Positions 1 through 8,809 of a stretch of DNA of 64,000 nt are shown here, piece by piece. The DNA is from Schaalia radingae (GTDB lineage Bacteria > Actinomycetota > Actinomycetes > Actinomycetales > Actinomycetaceae), in contig NZ_LT629792.1 of NCBI RefSeq assembly GCF_900106055.1, forward strand, positions 2,108,001 to 2,172,000. Direction: 5' to 3'. A program made the translations under genes and the position numbers. Position 1 is the first letter of the stretch; each line of letters opens with the position of its first letter. The notes under the pieces are model-generated. The model saw nothing but the letters and a program-made list of their open reading frames with translations, did no database searches and was not told the origin of the DNA.

Positions 1-166
1 TGGCGCCCACCGCGGCATAATCCTCATCGGAAATTGCAGATCCGACACCCGCGCCTGCCTGAACCAGGACTTCGTGGCCGCCGTGCACAAGTGCAGAGAC
101 GCCACTCGGGGTCATTGAAACTCGGAATTCGTTGTTCTTCGCTTCGGTTGGAATTCCTACGCGCAT
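1..166 (-). CDS. ald: Alanine dehydrogenase, N-terminal part (cut by window edge)
   Basis: The complement of this stretch begins ATG CGC GTA GGA and encodes MRVGIPTEAKNNEFRVSMTP, followed by GVSALVHGGHEVLVQAGAG. This is the characteristic N-terminus of NAD-dependent L-alanine dehydrogenase, which interconverts alanine with pyruvate and ammonia. A strong ribosome-binding site (GGGAGGT) lies just upstream of the ATG. Only about 55 residues are inside the window, so the catalytic and NAD-binding parts cannot be checked. The related AlaDH/PNT-family transhydrogenase alpha subunit also starts this way but is less likely. Confidence 0.85.
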   Translation of the reverse strand, partial: MRVGIPTEAKNNEFRVSMTPSGVSALVHGGHEVLVQAGAGVGSAISDEDYAAVGA

Positions 167-184
167 TGAAACCTCCCTTGTGTG

Positions 185-1597
185 TTAACCCAGTATCTTT
201 TTGAGGAATGAGAAGGACTTGGAATCATAGGGGTGGTGCCGCACCGGAATGTCGAAGCACCAGCTCTTATGCAGCACCGTTCGCTCGTGGCTCAGGGTTC
301 TGAAGCCCGAGGCCCCGTGGTAGTTGCCCATGCCGGAGTTCCCGACTCCGCCAAAGGGCGCTTTCGATGAGGACATGTGCAGCAACGTGTCATTGATGCA
401 CACGCCGCCGCTGGATATCGCCTCGACAACGCGCTGAGCAAAGCGCTTCTTCCTGGTGAAGATATACAGCGCCAAAGGCTTGTCGCGATCCTGGTAGTCC
501 GTCAGCACGTCCTCAATATCCGTGAACTCCTTGATCGGCAAGATGGGACCGAAGATTTCTTCCTGCATGACGGGGCTGTCCCATTCGGGGTCGTCGACCA
601 ACACCGGGATGATCTGCTGCGTATCCTCCAGCGTCACATCGGCCGGCTTGGCGTCGCGCGACTTCGACGTGATCAGGCGCTGCCCTTCCAGCAATCCGGA
701 CAGACGCTTGAAATGCTTGGGGTGAATCACCTTGGCGAAGGAGTTGCGACGATACTCCTCGGTCGGCAATGCGCTGTCGATCCCCCGCCTCAGCGCCTCG
801 ATCAGTTGGTCCTTGACGTCGCGGTGAACATACACGAAATCGACGCCCACACAGGTCTGCCCGCCGTTGGTCAGCTTGCCGAACAGGATTCGCTTCGCTG
901 TCTTTTCGATGTCAGCGGTCTTGTCGACAAAGCACGGGGACTTGCCGCCCAGCTCCAGGACGACGGGCGTGAGGTGCTCCGCCGCAGCGCGCATCACCAC
1001 TTTGCCGACGTTCGGGGAGCCGGTGAAGAAAATAAAGTCGAATTTTTCATCCAGCAGTGCCGAGTTCTCCTTGCGCCCACCTTCGATGACGCTCACGTAG
1101 CCGTCCTCGAAAATCTCCTCGCACATCTGTCGGATGAGGCGGGATGTGGCCGGCGAGTAGGCGGACGGTTTGATGACCACGGTATTGCCCGCTGCGATCG
1201 CCGCGGCGAGGGGACACATTGTCAGCTGGAAGGGGTAGTTCCACGGACTCATCACCAGTGCCACGCCAAATGGTTCATACGTCACGGACAGCACGCCGGG
1301 CATCTGCGAAAGCGCGGGAATCTTGTAGTGCGGCGCTGCCATGCATGACAGGTGCCGGCGCATGAACTTGATTTCATCCAGGACCAGCGAAATTTCCGTC
1401 ATGAAGCTTTCGGTGTCCGACTTGTTCAGGTCAGCGTGCAGCGCATCCAGAATGTCACGTTCGTGGGCGCGTACTGATTTTTCAAATGCGGCCAGCGTGC
1501 GTTTGCGGTAGCTGAGGTCACGGGTTTTCCCAGTGAAGAAGAACTCCCGTGCGCGCGTGACTGCCTCGTGAATTTCCTCTTGTTTTGTGCGTGCCAT
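185..1597 (-). CDS. Aldehyde dehydrogenase family protein (class 3-like)
   Basis: NAD(P)-dependent oxidation of an aldehyde to a carboxylic acid is the expected reaction. Visible motifs are MSPWNYPFQL (substrate channel and cofactor region), FFTGSPNVGK (cofactor loop), LELGGKSP (general-base Glu) and GGQTCVGVD (catalytic Cys). The length of about 470 residues and the compact N-terminus fit the fatty/aromatic aldehyde (ALDH3) subgroup. I place the start at the ATG of MARTK because AGAGG sits 7 nt upstream. An in-frame GTG at 1630 would add 11 residues but has no convincing ribosome site. It lies just upstream of ald on the same strand. The substrate cannot be predicted. Confidence 0.9.
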   Translation of the reverse strand: MARTKQEEIHEAVTRAREFFFTGKTRDLSYRKRTLAAFEKSVRAHERDILDALHADLNKSDTESFMTEISLVLDEIKFMRRHLSCMAAPHYKIPALSQMPGVLSVTYEPFGVALVMSPWNYPFQLTMCPLAAAIAAGNTVVIKPSAYSPATSRLIRQMCEEIFEDGYVSVIEGGRKENSALLDEKFDFIFFTGSPNVGKVVMRAAAEHLTPVVLELGGKSPCFVDKTADIEKTAKRILFGKLTNGGQTCVGVDFVYVHRDVKDQLIEALRRGIDSALPTEEYRRNSFAKVIHPKHFKRLSGLLEGQRLITSKSRDAKPADVTLEDTQQIIPVLVDDPEWDSPVMQEEIFGPILPIKEFTDIEDVLTDYQDRDKPLALYIFTRKKRFAQRVVEAISSGGVCINDTLLHMSSSKAPFGGVGNSGMGNYHGASGFRTLSHERTVLHKSWCFDIPVRHHPYDSKSFSFLKKILG

Positions 1598-1886
1598 ATC
1601 CATCCTCTGATACTCATCATTGAATGACACTCATCAGTGAGCGACTACTCACATGCTACTAGCGAGGAACGCACGGCGCTGGGTCTTCCAGAGAATTTCC
1701 TCAAGGTTTTTCCGGTTCCGCTCCATCAGCGTCCCTACTCCCTTTCTGGGTTATAGCTCCGACCAGTTTCCAAGAAGGAAAAACTATGTCTTCAAGATAT
1801 GCACGGAGGAATAAAGCAGGTGAGGAGCGCAAGTATCCAGCAGGCGTTGCCTCGCACTCACAGGCAGGGTTGTTAGAGTACATTGC

Positions 1887-2663
1887 ATGTGGCTGACGGT
1901 GCTCTTTATGATTGGAATCACGGCCGAGGCCATGACAGGCGCCCTGTCAGCGGCCCGCGAGCGCATGGACCTGTTCGGCGTGATGATGGTGGCCGCAGTG
2001 ACCGCCATTGGCGGTGGCTCCATTCGCGACGTTTTGCTGGGACACTACCCCCTCACCTGGGTGAAGAACCCCCACTACGTGGTCATTGTCGTGTGCGCCG
2101 CGGTGATTTCGGTCCTGATTCCCTCATTGATGAAGCATTTCCGCAAGCTGTTCCTTGGTCTCGACGCACTTGGCCTGGCGGTATTCTCCATTTTCGGCAC
2201 ACGCATCGGCTGGGACGTCGGCATCCAGCAAGGCCCCGCCCAGGCGTTCATCCTCGCCTGCGTCGCCTCAGTGATTACCGGCGTGATGGGCGGTGTGCTG
2301 CGAGACCTCCTGTGCGACCGCATCCCCCTGGTGTTCCTGAAAGAGCTGTACGCCACGGTGTCATTCCTCGCCACCTGCACGTACGTCACACTTTCCGAAC
2401 TGGGCGTGCACGATGACTGGGCTGTGACCATCACGCTGATCGTCACCTTCGTCTTCCGCATTCTCGCGATTCGCTTCAGCTGGCACCTGCCTGTCTTCGA
2501 CTATCAGGAACAGCACTACGAGCGCAGTCAGTCGGTGCGTCCCCGCCTATTCATCCACCGCCTCAAGCAGTGGAGGCCAAGGCGCCCTCGTCAATTCATC
2601 AGGAAGAACTCGAAGCCTGTGCAACCAGATTCCACCGCCCCCACCATCGACGAGGGTGACTAG
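1887..2663 (+). CDS. TRIC-type (UPF0126) cation channel family membrane protein
   Basis: This 258-residue polytopic membrane protein has the internal duplication typical of the bacterial UPF0126/TRIC family. The glycine-rich motif appears twice, as AIGGGSIRDVLLG and GVMGGVLRDLLCDR, each within a set of three hydrophobic helices. Prokaryotic TRIC proteins are homotrimeric cation channels, so a monovalent cation conductance is plausible, but the physiological role in bacteria is unclear. The C-terminal 50 residues are basic and cytoplasmic-looking. It is transcribed divergently from the aldehyde dehydrogenase. The ribosome site is weak. The GACGAGGG-type motif occurs at its very end. Confidence 0.85.
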   Translation: MWLTVLFMIGITAEAMTGALSAARERMDLFGVMMVAAVTAIGGGSIRDVLLGHYPLTWVKNPHYVVIVVCAAVISVLIPSLMKHFRKLFLGLDALGLAVFSIFGTRIGWDVGIQQGPAQAFILACVASVITGVMGGVLRDLLCDRIPLVFLKELYATVSFLATCTYVTLSELGVHDDWAVTITLIVTFVFRILAIRFSWHLPVFDYQEQHYERSQSVRPRLFIHRLKQWRPRRPRQFIRKNSKPVQPDSTAPTIDEGD

Positions 2664-2671
2664 TGGACCGC

Positions 2672-3469
2672 CTACTTACCCAGTTTGCTGCGCGGCACGA
2701 CCGGGCGAATTTCGAGGTTCTCCACCATTGCTTCCTCACTCGCGTCCACTGCCATGCGCACCGCGGCGGCAACTGACTGCGGGCGCAGGTGATCGCTGGG
2801 GCGGTAGGAGCGGCCGGCGCGCTGCTGAATGTCCACCTGCATATCTGTGTCAACACGACCCGGATGCACGGAAGTGACGCGAATCGTGCCGCGCTCCTGC
2901 TCACGCAACGCGTCAGTGAAGGCACGCAGGGCGAACTTGGAGGCTGAGTACACCGCGTTGTCAGCGCCCACGCGATAACCGGCTCCGGAGTTAATCGCAA
3001 CGACCTGGCCACCGGCAGCGCGCAAAGCCGGCAGCAGCAGGCGTGTCAGCTCGGCCACGGCAACCACGTTCAGGCGCAGGACTCGGAGCCACTCGTCAGG
3101 CATGGTTTCGGCGATTGTACTTGAAGGCGCCATTGTTCCGGCACTGTGCACCAGTATGTCGAGGCGCTCCAGGTGCAGGTCTTCGACGGCTTGGTGCATC
3201 TGTTCGAAATCACTGAGGTCTGCGACAAATGGACGGACCGTGGCTGCTGCGTCTCGGCTGGAGGTGTCCGTTTTACTGCCAGTGGCAGCTGCCTGGCGTG
3301 CTGCGATGAACCTGTCGCAGGCGGCCGCCACCGATTCGTCCGAACTGCCACCAACGATGATGGTGTGTGTGCGGGACAGTTCCTGGGCAATGGCTGCACC
3401 TATACCGCGCGTTGCGCCGGTGATCAGGGCAATGGGTCGATCTGTCGAAAGCTCGTGCGTAATCGTCAT
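2672..3469 (-). CDS. Short-chain dehydrogenase/reductase (SDR) family oxidoreductase
   Basis: A classical SDR of 265 residues. It has the TGATRGIG cofactor loop, HSAGT in the position of the usual NNAG motif, a catalytic Ser in INSGAG and the YSASK active-site Tyr and Lys. The NAD(P)-dependent substrate is unknown. The residues around 55-75 form an insertion rich in Ala, Thr and Asp, longer than in minimal SDRs. The gene converges with the TRIC-like gene, with only 8 bp between stop codons. Confidence 0.88.
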   Translation of the reverse strand: MTITHELSTDRPIALITGATRGIGAAIAQELSRTHTIIVGGSSDESVAAACDRFIAARQAAATGSKTDTSSRDAAATVRPFVADLSDFEQMHQAVEDLHLERLDILVHSAGTMAPSSTIAETMPDEWLRVLRLNVVAVAELTRLLLPALRAAGGQVVAINSGAGYRVGADNAVYSASKFALRAFTDALREQERGTIRVTSVHPGRVDTDMQVDIQQRAGRSYRPSDHLRPQSVAAAVRMAVDASEEAMVENLEIRPVVPRSKLGK

Positions 3470-3597
3470 GGGGTCAGCTTATCGATTCGGGCAATGCCTG
3501 TTCACCCCCTTCGATACACTGGACGCACGACACTCCTGTGTCGACTTGGCAATGATCGAGCACCAACAAGACGATCCTTTCAAGCGAGGAGGCCCCC

Positions 3598-4011
3598 GTG
3601 AAACTTGCATCCGGCATCATGCGCACCATCACCGGCGCTTACATTCTGAACTCAGGTATCGGCAAACTGCATCTGGATGCCGAGGCCGCTGCCGGACTGC
3701 AGGAAATGGCCGCCACAGGCATTCCCCAGCTCGGTGAACTTGACCCGGAGGTATTCGGCAAGTTCATCTGCGCATCGGAAATCGGAATTGGCGCATCGCT
3801 TCTGACACCGTTTATTCCTCGCAAACTCGCCGGATTGGCGCTGACAGCATTCGCCTCGGGCATGCTCACCATGTACTTCCGCAACCCTGCGATGACCGAA
3901 GCAGACGGAATCCGCCCCTCGCAAGAAGGCATGATGCTCTCAAAGGATGTCTTCATGCTGGCGATCGGTTTGGCTCTGATCACCATGAAGAAAGACAAGA
4001 AAGCGCAGTAG
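3598..4011 (+). CDS. DoxX-like small membrane protein
   Basis: A 137-residue protein with about four hydrophobic segments. The pattern (an N-terminal RxxxGxxxxxxGxxKL motif, an acidic loop, then helices near residues 60-75, 80-100 and 120-133) fits the DoxX/DoxD superfamily. Such proteins are often linked to redox or respiratory processes, but a precise function cannot be given. The start is a GTG preceded by AGGAGG at a spacing of 5 nt. The stop codon abuts the ATG of the following SDR gene, so the two are translationally coupled. Confidence 0.7.
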   Translation: MKLASGIMRTITGAYILNSGIGKLHLDAEAAAGLQEMAATGIPQLGELDPEVFGKFICASEIGIGASLLTPFIPRKLAGLALTAFASGMLTMYFRNPAMTEADGIRPSQEGMMLSKDVFMLAIGLALITMKKDKKAQ

Positions 4012-4803
4012 ATGCCTCGTGATCAGTTCCCGCTGGCCGGCCGAGTCATCGTCATCACGGGAGTGAGCCGGCGGGCAGGGATCGGATACGCTATTGCCCG
4101 GCGCGCCGCCGAATGGGGCGCTGACTTGGTATGCCACCACTTCAGCACCCATGACGACAAGCAGCCGTGGGGCAGCGATGATATTGCAGCCGTGTGCGCC
4201 GGCATCCGATCCCACCTTCGGTCCGGCGCCCGCATGATCGACGTCGGTGGTGATTTAACTGACGAGGGAGCCCCCGCGGCACTGATCGATACAGCGCGCA
4301 GCGAATATGGCCGCGTTGATGCTGTTGTGTGCAACCAGGCGCTGTCTGGCAATGACGGCGCGCTCAGTGACATCACAGCGGACGATCTTGATGCCCACTG
4401 GCGTGTCAATGCGCGCACGTCAATCCTGCTGGCGCAGGCCTTTGCGGCCGTTGCCGGCGACCAGGGGTCGATCGTGTTCATGACATCCGGGCAGGCGATG
4501 GGGCCGATGCGCAGCGAAATCGCCTACGCCGCCTCAAAAGCAGCAATCGCAGGCATCACGCTGACACTGTCAGATGAGCTTGCGGCCAGGAACATCCGCG
4601 TCAACACTGTCAATCCCGGCCCTGTTGACACCGGCTACATGACGGACGAGGTGCGCCAGCATGTGCTCGAGCAGTTCCCCGGTGGCCGGATGGCCACCCC
4701 TGATGATCCGGCACGGCTGGTTGTATGGCTCCTCAGTGATGAGTCTCAGTGGGTCACGGGTCAGGTGATCAACACTGAAGGCGGGTTCTCACGCTGGAAG
4801 TAG
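4012..4803 (+). CDS. SDR family oxidoreductase (FabG/enoyl-reductase-like)
   Basis: A 263-residue SDR with TGVSRRAGIGYAIAR as the cofactor-binding stretch, CNQA in place of NNAG, a catalytic Ser in MTSGQ, and YAASK. The C-terminal NPGPVDTGYM and INTEGGFSRWK are typical of 3-oxoacyl-ACP-reductase-like SDRs. The inserted residues in the cofactor loop (SRRAGIG rather than TGxxxGIG) resemble the variant SDRs often annotated as 3-ketoacyl reductases. Its ATG directly follows the stop of the DoxX-like gene. The substrate is unknown. Confidence 0.85.
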   Translation: MPRDQFPLAGRVIVITGVSRRAGIGYAIARRAAEWGADLVCHHFSTHDDKQPWGSDDIAAVCAGIRSHLRSGARMIDVGGDLTDEGAPAALIDTARSEYGRVDAVVCNQALSGNDGALSDITADDLDAHWRVNARTSILLAQAFAAVAGDQGSIVFMTSGQAMGPMRSEIAYAASKAAIAGITLTLSDELAARNIRVNTVNPGPVDTGYMTDEVRQHVLEQFPGGRMATPDDPARLVVWLLSDESQWVTGQVINTEGGFSRWK

Positions 4804-4965
4804 CGCCACGCTCACCGCTGCCAGGCACAAGTGTGCACACCACCAGGAAGCACGGTGGCGAAAACAGGGCACGAGAGTGTCCGCACCCACCCCATGACAT
4901 TTGTGATAGATAGATCGTGACAATCACTCTATCCACATGCGGGTAATCATTTGTACTGTGAAGAC

Positions 4966-5997
4966 ATGAACACAGATGAGATTGCCACCACACGTGGCTC
5001 CACAGTGCGATCCGAAAACGCTCACACAGCACAGACGTCATCGCAGGCATCATCGGCGGCGCCTACACGCGCACCACAATCCGCTCCACCAGCAATCGAC
5101 CTCGTCGACATTCACCGCTCGTTCGGTCAAGTCCACGCAGTCGACGGTGTCACCCTGTGCGTTGAACAAGGTGAACTCGTCGCACTGCTGGGACGCAACG
5201 GCGCGGGCAAGACCACACTCATTGACATCGCTCTGGGTCTGGGCCATCAGGATTCGGGCACAGCCAGGCTTTTCGGCATGGCTCCTCATGACGCAATCAA
5301 GCGCGGCCTGATCGGAGTCATTCAGCAAACTGGCGGACTGCCGCCCGAACCGTCCGTTCGTGAAACAGTGTCAACACTGGCCAGCGCATACGTCGATCCC
5401 GCACCTGTGGATGAGGTGCTGGAGCTGGCCGGAATCACCGACCTGGCAACGCGCAAAATCGGCAAGTGTTCAGGTGGCGAACAGCAGCGCGTACGCCTGG
5501 CGATCGCCCTGCTTTCACGTCCGCGCCTTCTCATCATGGATGAGCCGACCGCCGGAATGGACGTGGATTCACGGATGCAGTTCTGGCAGACGATGGAGAA
5601 ACTGACAACAGGCGGCTTGACCGTCGTGTTCGCAACTCACTATCTGTCAGAAGTTGAAGCAGTTGCTCACCGCATCATCATCATGAATCGCGGTCACGTT
5701 GTCACAGATGAAAGCTCCCGAACTCTGCTGAACACGGAGCGTGCCCATATTCGCGCAACCGTCTCAGAAGAGCATAGGGACGCCCTCGTCAATGAGATCA
5801 CTGCGCTGCCCGGGGCCGACAAGTGGACCTACGAATTCGACGACGGGCAAATCGCGATCGACGGAGAAAAGCTTGAACCGGCTGCTCTTGCGGTACTGAA
5901 CACCGCAGGCATCAAGGATTTCCAAATGAAACGAACCAGCCTGGATGAAATGTTCACCCGCCTGACCGGCGCGAACACGGAGGAGTCAGATTCATGA
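4966..5997 (+). CDS. ABC transporter ATP-binding protein (ABC-2 exporter type)
   Basis: Provides ATP hydrolysis for the permease encoded immediately downstream. Visible are Walker A GRNGAGKTT, the signature CSGGEQQRVRLA, Walker B LLIMDEPTAGMD and the switch His in FATHYLSE. An additional C-terminal region of about 80 residues, as in drug and lantibiotic exporters (CcmA/NatA type), follows. The N-terminal 40 residues are low complexity. I chose the ATG at 4966. A TTG 15 nt upstream is possible but less likely. The stop overlaps the permease ATG (ATGA). With the kinase and regulator genes that follow, it forms a four-gene operon. Confidence 0.93.
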   Translation: MNTDEIATTRGSTVRSENAHTAQTSSQASSAAPTRAPQSAPPAIDLVDIHRSFGQVHAVDGVTLCVEQGELVALLGRNGAGKTTLIDIALGLGHQDSGTARLFGMAPHDAIKRGLIGVIQQTGGLPPEPSVRETVSTLASAYVDPAPVDEVLELAGITDLATRKIGKCSGGEQQRVRLAIALLSRPRLLIMDEPTAGMDVDSRMQFWQTMEKLTTGGLTVVFATHYLSEVEAVAHRIIIMNRGHVVTDESSRTLLNTERAHIRATVSEEHRDALVNEITALPGADKWTYEFDDGQIAIDGEKLEPAALAVLNTAGIKDFQMKRTSLDEMFTRLTGANTEESDS

Positions 5998-6821
5998 ACA
6001 CGCACGCCGCAACGACACATACCCTGACGAAACAAGACCTGACAGACCGACCTGTTCCCCCGCCGCTCAAAGGACTGGGTGCACAGTTCATGATGGCGTT
6101 GCGTGATAACACGCTGCGCAACCCGTGGTTCATCGGCGGTTCCATCGGCATCCCCATTCTGATGTATTTCCTGTTCGCAGTTGGCAAGGAATACTCAGAT
6201 ACCAGCGTGGGGCACGCGAACATTCAGGCAGCCATTCTGGCCGGTCTGACATGCTACGGAGCGCTCATATCGGCTGCAAGCGCAACATGCAACACCGCGC
6301 TGCAACGTCGAACCGGATGGTGGCGCACACTGGCACTGACTCCAATGAGCCTGTCAACATACCTGTGGGCTCAGATCTGTGCGGCAATCCTGGTCGGCGC
6401 TCTGGCTGCACTGGTGACCTATGGTGTAGGGGCACTCACCGGCGCTGAAATGTCAGGAATTACCTGGGTTGTGACGTTCGCGTTGATTGTCGTGTGCAGT
6501 TTTCCCCTGGCGGCATTCGGATTCGCGGTTGGCCAGCTTGTCGGTGAGAACGCCGCGAACTTCATCGTCTCAATGACGGTGCTGGTCAGTGCATTCCTGT
6601 CCGGCATGTTCATGCCGCTGGAGCAGATGGGCTCATTGGTCCAGAAAGTCGCGAAGTACACACCAATGTATGGGATCATCAATCTTGTTCGGGCACCGCA
6701 GCTTGGCTGGGATACCGCGTTCGAATGGAGCTGGGTCATCAATATCGCGGTCTGGTCGCTCGCAATGTTGGCCGCAGCTGTCTGGACGTTTACCCGCTCG
6801 AGCCGTACTGAAAGGAACTGA
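5994..6821 (+). CDS. ABC-2 type transporter permease
   Basis: A 275-residue integral membrane protein with about six hydrophobic helices and the late motif GMFMPLEQMG before the last pair. This is characteristic of ABC-2 permeases that export drugs, peptides or lipids. It overlaps the ATPase gene by 4 nt and is followed after 5 nt by the sensor kinase. The gene order ATPase-permease-NarL-type kinase-regulator is known for antibiotic or cell-envelope-stress detoxification modules. Export of a toxic compound is therefore an inference from context. Confidence 0.9.
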   Translation: MNTHAATTHTLTKQDLTDRPVPPPLKGLGAQFMMALRDNTLRNPWFIGGSIGIPILMYFLFAVGKEYSDTSVGHANIQAAILAGLTCYGALISAASATCNTALQRRTGWWRTLALTPMSLSTYLWAQICAAILVGALAALVTYGVGALTGAEMSGITWVVTFALIVVCSFPLAAFGFAVGQLVGENAANFIVSMTVLVSAFLSGMFMPLEQMGSLVQKVAKYTPMYGIINLVRAPQLGWDTAFEWSWVINIAVWSLAMLAAAVWTFTRSSRTERN

Positions 6822-6826
6822 CAGCG

Positions 6827-8110
6827 ATGAGCTGGAGCTGGCTGTGGCACTCACCGGCGGCTTCAAGTTCGCTGCGCGAGCGCCTCAGCTCGTTGCCGTG
6901 GGCACTGCCGTACCTGATCTTCATGATCATCGGCATCATCCTGGGAGTGCGCAGCAGCCCGGAGCAGGCTGTGCCCATGTTCGCCTGGCTCACCGTGTTC
7001 ATCCTGGTGTACGTTTCCACGTGGATCCGTTCCGACTCTGCCCCCGTTTCACGGTCAACGGACCCGTGGGTGGTGGCGACGATCGTCGTCATGAGCGTCC
7101 TGCTCGCAGGTATGATGCCGTTTTCGGATGCGGTGTCGGTGTTCTTTTTTCTGCCGTACATCAGCGCGGTGATTGTGCTGCAGCTTCCGCGCCACCTGTA
7201 CACGCGGTGGGCGTGCGCGCTGCTGATCGGCTCAGTCCTGCTCGCAGTGCTTTTGGTGATTCTGCGTCTGGCCAACATCAATGAGGCGTCCTTTGGGCTG
7301 GCGATCCTGCTGTGCACGATTTTCATGACGTTCATGGCTCGTCGCGCCATCGACAATGACCGAGAAGACAGGATCCGTCAGGCCGAGCGCGTCCAGACCT
7401 CCCAGTCAGAAGAACGCAGCCGCATCAGCGCGGATCTGCATGACGTCCTCGGGCAGACCCTGACCGCCATCAACGTCAACGCGCAGGTCGTCGCCCGGTT
7501 CGCCCAGTTGGGCAAGATGGACGAGGGCGTCCCCTACCTTGAACAGCTCCAGGAATTATCACATGACGCCCTGGCGCAGATGAGACAGGTTGTTGCCGCC
7601 ACGCGTGAAGCGGATCTGGATCAGGAGCTGGCGCAGGCCGCGCACCTGGCGGACGCTGCGGGCATCGTGCTGACGCTGAGCGATGAGGGGCATCCACCTG
7701 AGGGCAAAACCAGTCAGGTTGCCGCTCACCTGGTCCGTGAATCGATGGCGAATGTCGTCCACCATTCCGGTGCTGACCGGGTATGGGTGGAGCTCAGTCC
7801 GGTTCGCGTGAGCGTGCATGACAACGGTCGGGGCAGCAGGCCGGCTGCCGCGGGTCGAAGCCGGGCCGCTGCCGGCCAGAAAACCATTGCGGACAGTCAG
7901 CAGAGCGCTCACGCGGGACAGCGCATGTCCACCGGTTTGGAGTCGCTGGAAAAACGTGCCGAAGGTGTGGGCACCGTGACCTGGGGGCCTGCTGACGGGG
8001 GCGGATGGCACGTGACGTTCACGGTAGATCCGGTCGATGGGGCGGATCCTCCTGCCCTGTCAATGGTGGGCGACACTGTTCGTCCCGTCAGTGAAGGAGC
8101 ACTCTCATGA
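6827..8110 (+). CDS. Sensor histidine kinase, NarL/DesK (HisKA_3) type
   Basis: A 427-residue membrane kinase. The first 170 residues contain about five hydrophobic helices with little extracytoplasmic sequence, suggesting an intramembrane-sensing design. The phospho-acceptor is His205 in ADLHDVLGQ, typical of HisKA_3. The ATPase part has a conserved Asn in ANVVHHSG and a DNGRG nucleotide loop. About 40 residues between these and the end are low complexity. The ribosome site AAGGA precedes the ATG at 6827. The stop overlaps the response regulator start (ATGA). It is expected to phosphorylate the following regulator and control the ABC exporter. Confidence 0.92.
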   Translation: MSWSWLWHSPAASSSLRERLSSLPWALPYLIFMIIGIILGVRSSPEQAVPMFAWLTVFILVYVSTWIRSDSAPVSRSTDPWVVATIVVMSVLLAGMMPFSDAVSVFFFLPYISAVIVLQLPRHLYTRWACALLIGSVLLAVLLVILRLANINEASFGLAILLCTIFMTFMARRAIDNDREDRIRQAERVQTSQSEERSRISADLHDVLGQTLTAINVNAQVVARFAQLGKMDEGVPYLEQLQELSHDALAQMRQVVAATREADLDQELAQAAHLADAAGIVLTLSDEGHPPEGKTSQVAAHLVRESMANVVHHSGADRVWVELSPVRVSVHDNGRGSRPAAAGRSRAAAGQKTIADSQQSAHAGQRMSTGLESLEKRAEGVGTVTWGPADGGGWHVTFTVDPVDGADPPALSMVGDTVRPVSEGALS

Positions 8111-8715
8111 GGGTCGCAGTTGTCGATGATCAGGGAGTTGTCCGCGCCGGTATCGCCGCGCTGATCGGTTTGGAGCCTGACATTGAGGTGGTCGCTCAGG
8201 CTTCGAACGGCAGCGAAGCGGTTGACCTTGCCGAGACCATGGGCGCAGAGATTGACGTGATGCTGCTGGATGTGGAGATGCCCGGTATCGATGGTTTGCA
8301 GGCGCTGCCGCGCGTGCGCGAGGTGAGCCCTCATACACGCGTGCTGATGCTGACAACGTTTGACCGTCCGGGGTGGGTGGCGCGTGCCCTGTCGCTGGGG
8401 GCGGCCGGCTTCGTGTTGAAGGACCAGCCGGCGGAGGCTCTGGCCGCGTCGATCCGCGCGGTCAACGACGGTAAGCAGGTTGTTGATCAGGAGCTTGCCG
8501 CGCGCACACTGGGCCTGGGGATCAATCCGCTCACCCCGCGTGAGATCGATGTGCTGCGTGCGGCCGAGGGCGGCGGCACCACTGCTGATGTGGCGCGTGA
8601 AGTCGGTCTGTCTCAAGGCACCGTCCGTAACCATGTCACCAGTGCCATGGCGAAAACCGGTGGCTCATCCCGCATGGATGCCGCGCGCCGCGCCCGCGAC
8701 AACGGGTGGCTGTAG
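8107..8715 (+). CDS. Response regulator, NarL/LuxR family
   Basis: A receiver domain (acidic pair VVDDQ, phospho-acceptor Asp55 in LLDVEMPG, conserved Thr in LTTFD and Lys in VLKD) is followed by a LuxR-type helix-turn-helix beginning LTPREIDVL. The HTH scaffold is slightly unusual: the normal AxGxSNxEIA stretch reads AEGGGTTADVA. It is paired with the upstream kinase by a 4-nt overlap and probably regulates this operon. A GC-rich potential hairpin (8719-8763) lies between it and the convergent next gene. Confidence 0.93.
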   Translation: MRVAVVDDQGVVRAGIAALIGLEPDIEVVAQASNGSEAVDLAETMGAEIDVMLLDVEMPGIDGLQALPRVREVSPHTRVLMLTTFDRPGWVARALSLGAAGFVLKDQPAEALAASIRAVNDGKQVVDQELAARTLGLGINPLTPREIDVLRAAEGGGTTADVAREVGLSQGTVRNHVTSAMAKTGGSSRMDAARRARDNGWL

Positions 8716-8809
8716 GGACTGCCCGCGGGGCTTGCGTAGGGGCCCGCGGGGCCCTGCCTCTGGTTCAGGCGTCGTGCTGACCGCTGCTGATCGGCACGAT
8801 GAGCGTTTC

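Noticed and set aside
377-1348. Long plus-strand reading frame opposite the aldehyde dehydrogenase
   Set aside because: It lies antisense to a gene with clear catalytic motifs, has no family resemblance and no ribosome site.
8716-8809. Strong rho-independent terminator between the NarL-type regulator and the next gene
   Set aside because: The stretch is GC-rich and partly self-complementary (GCCCGCGGGGC, GGGCCCGCGGGG), but alternative pairings compete and no T run follows, so it was not listed as a firm terminator.
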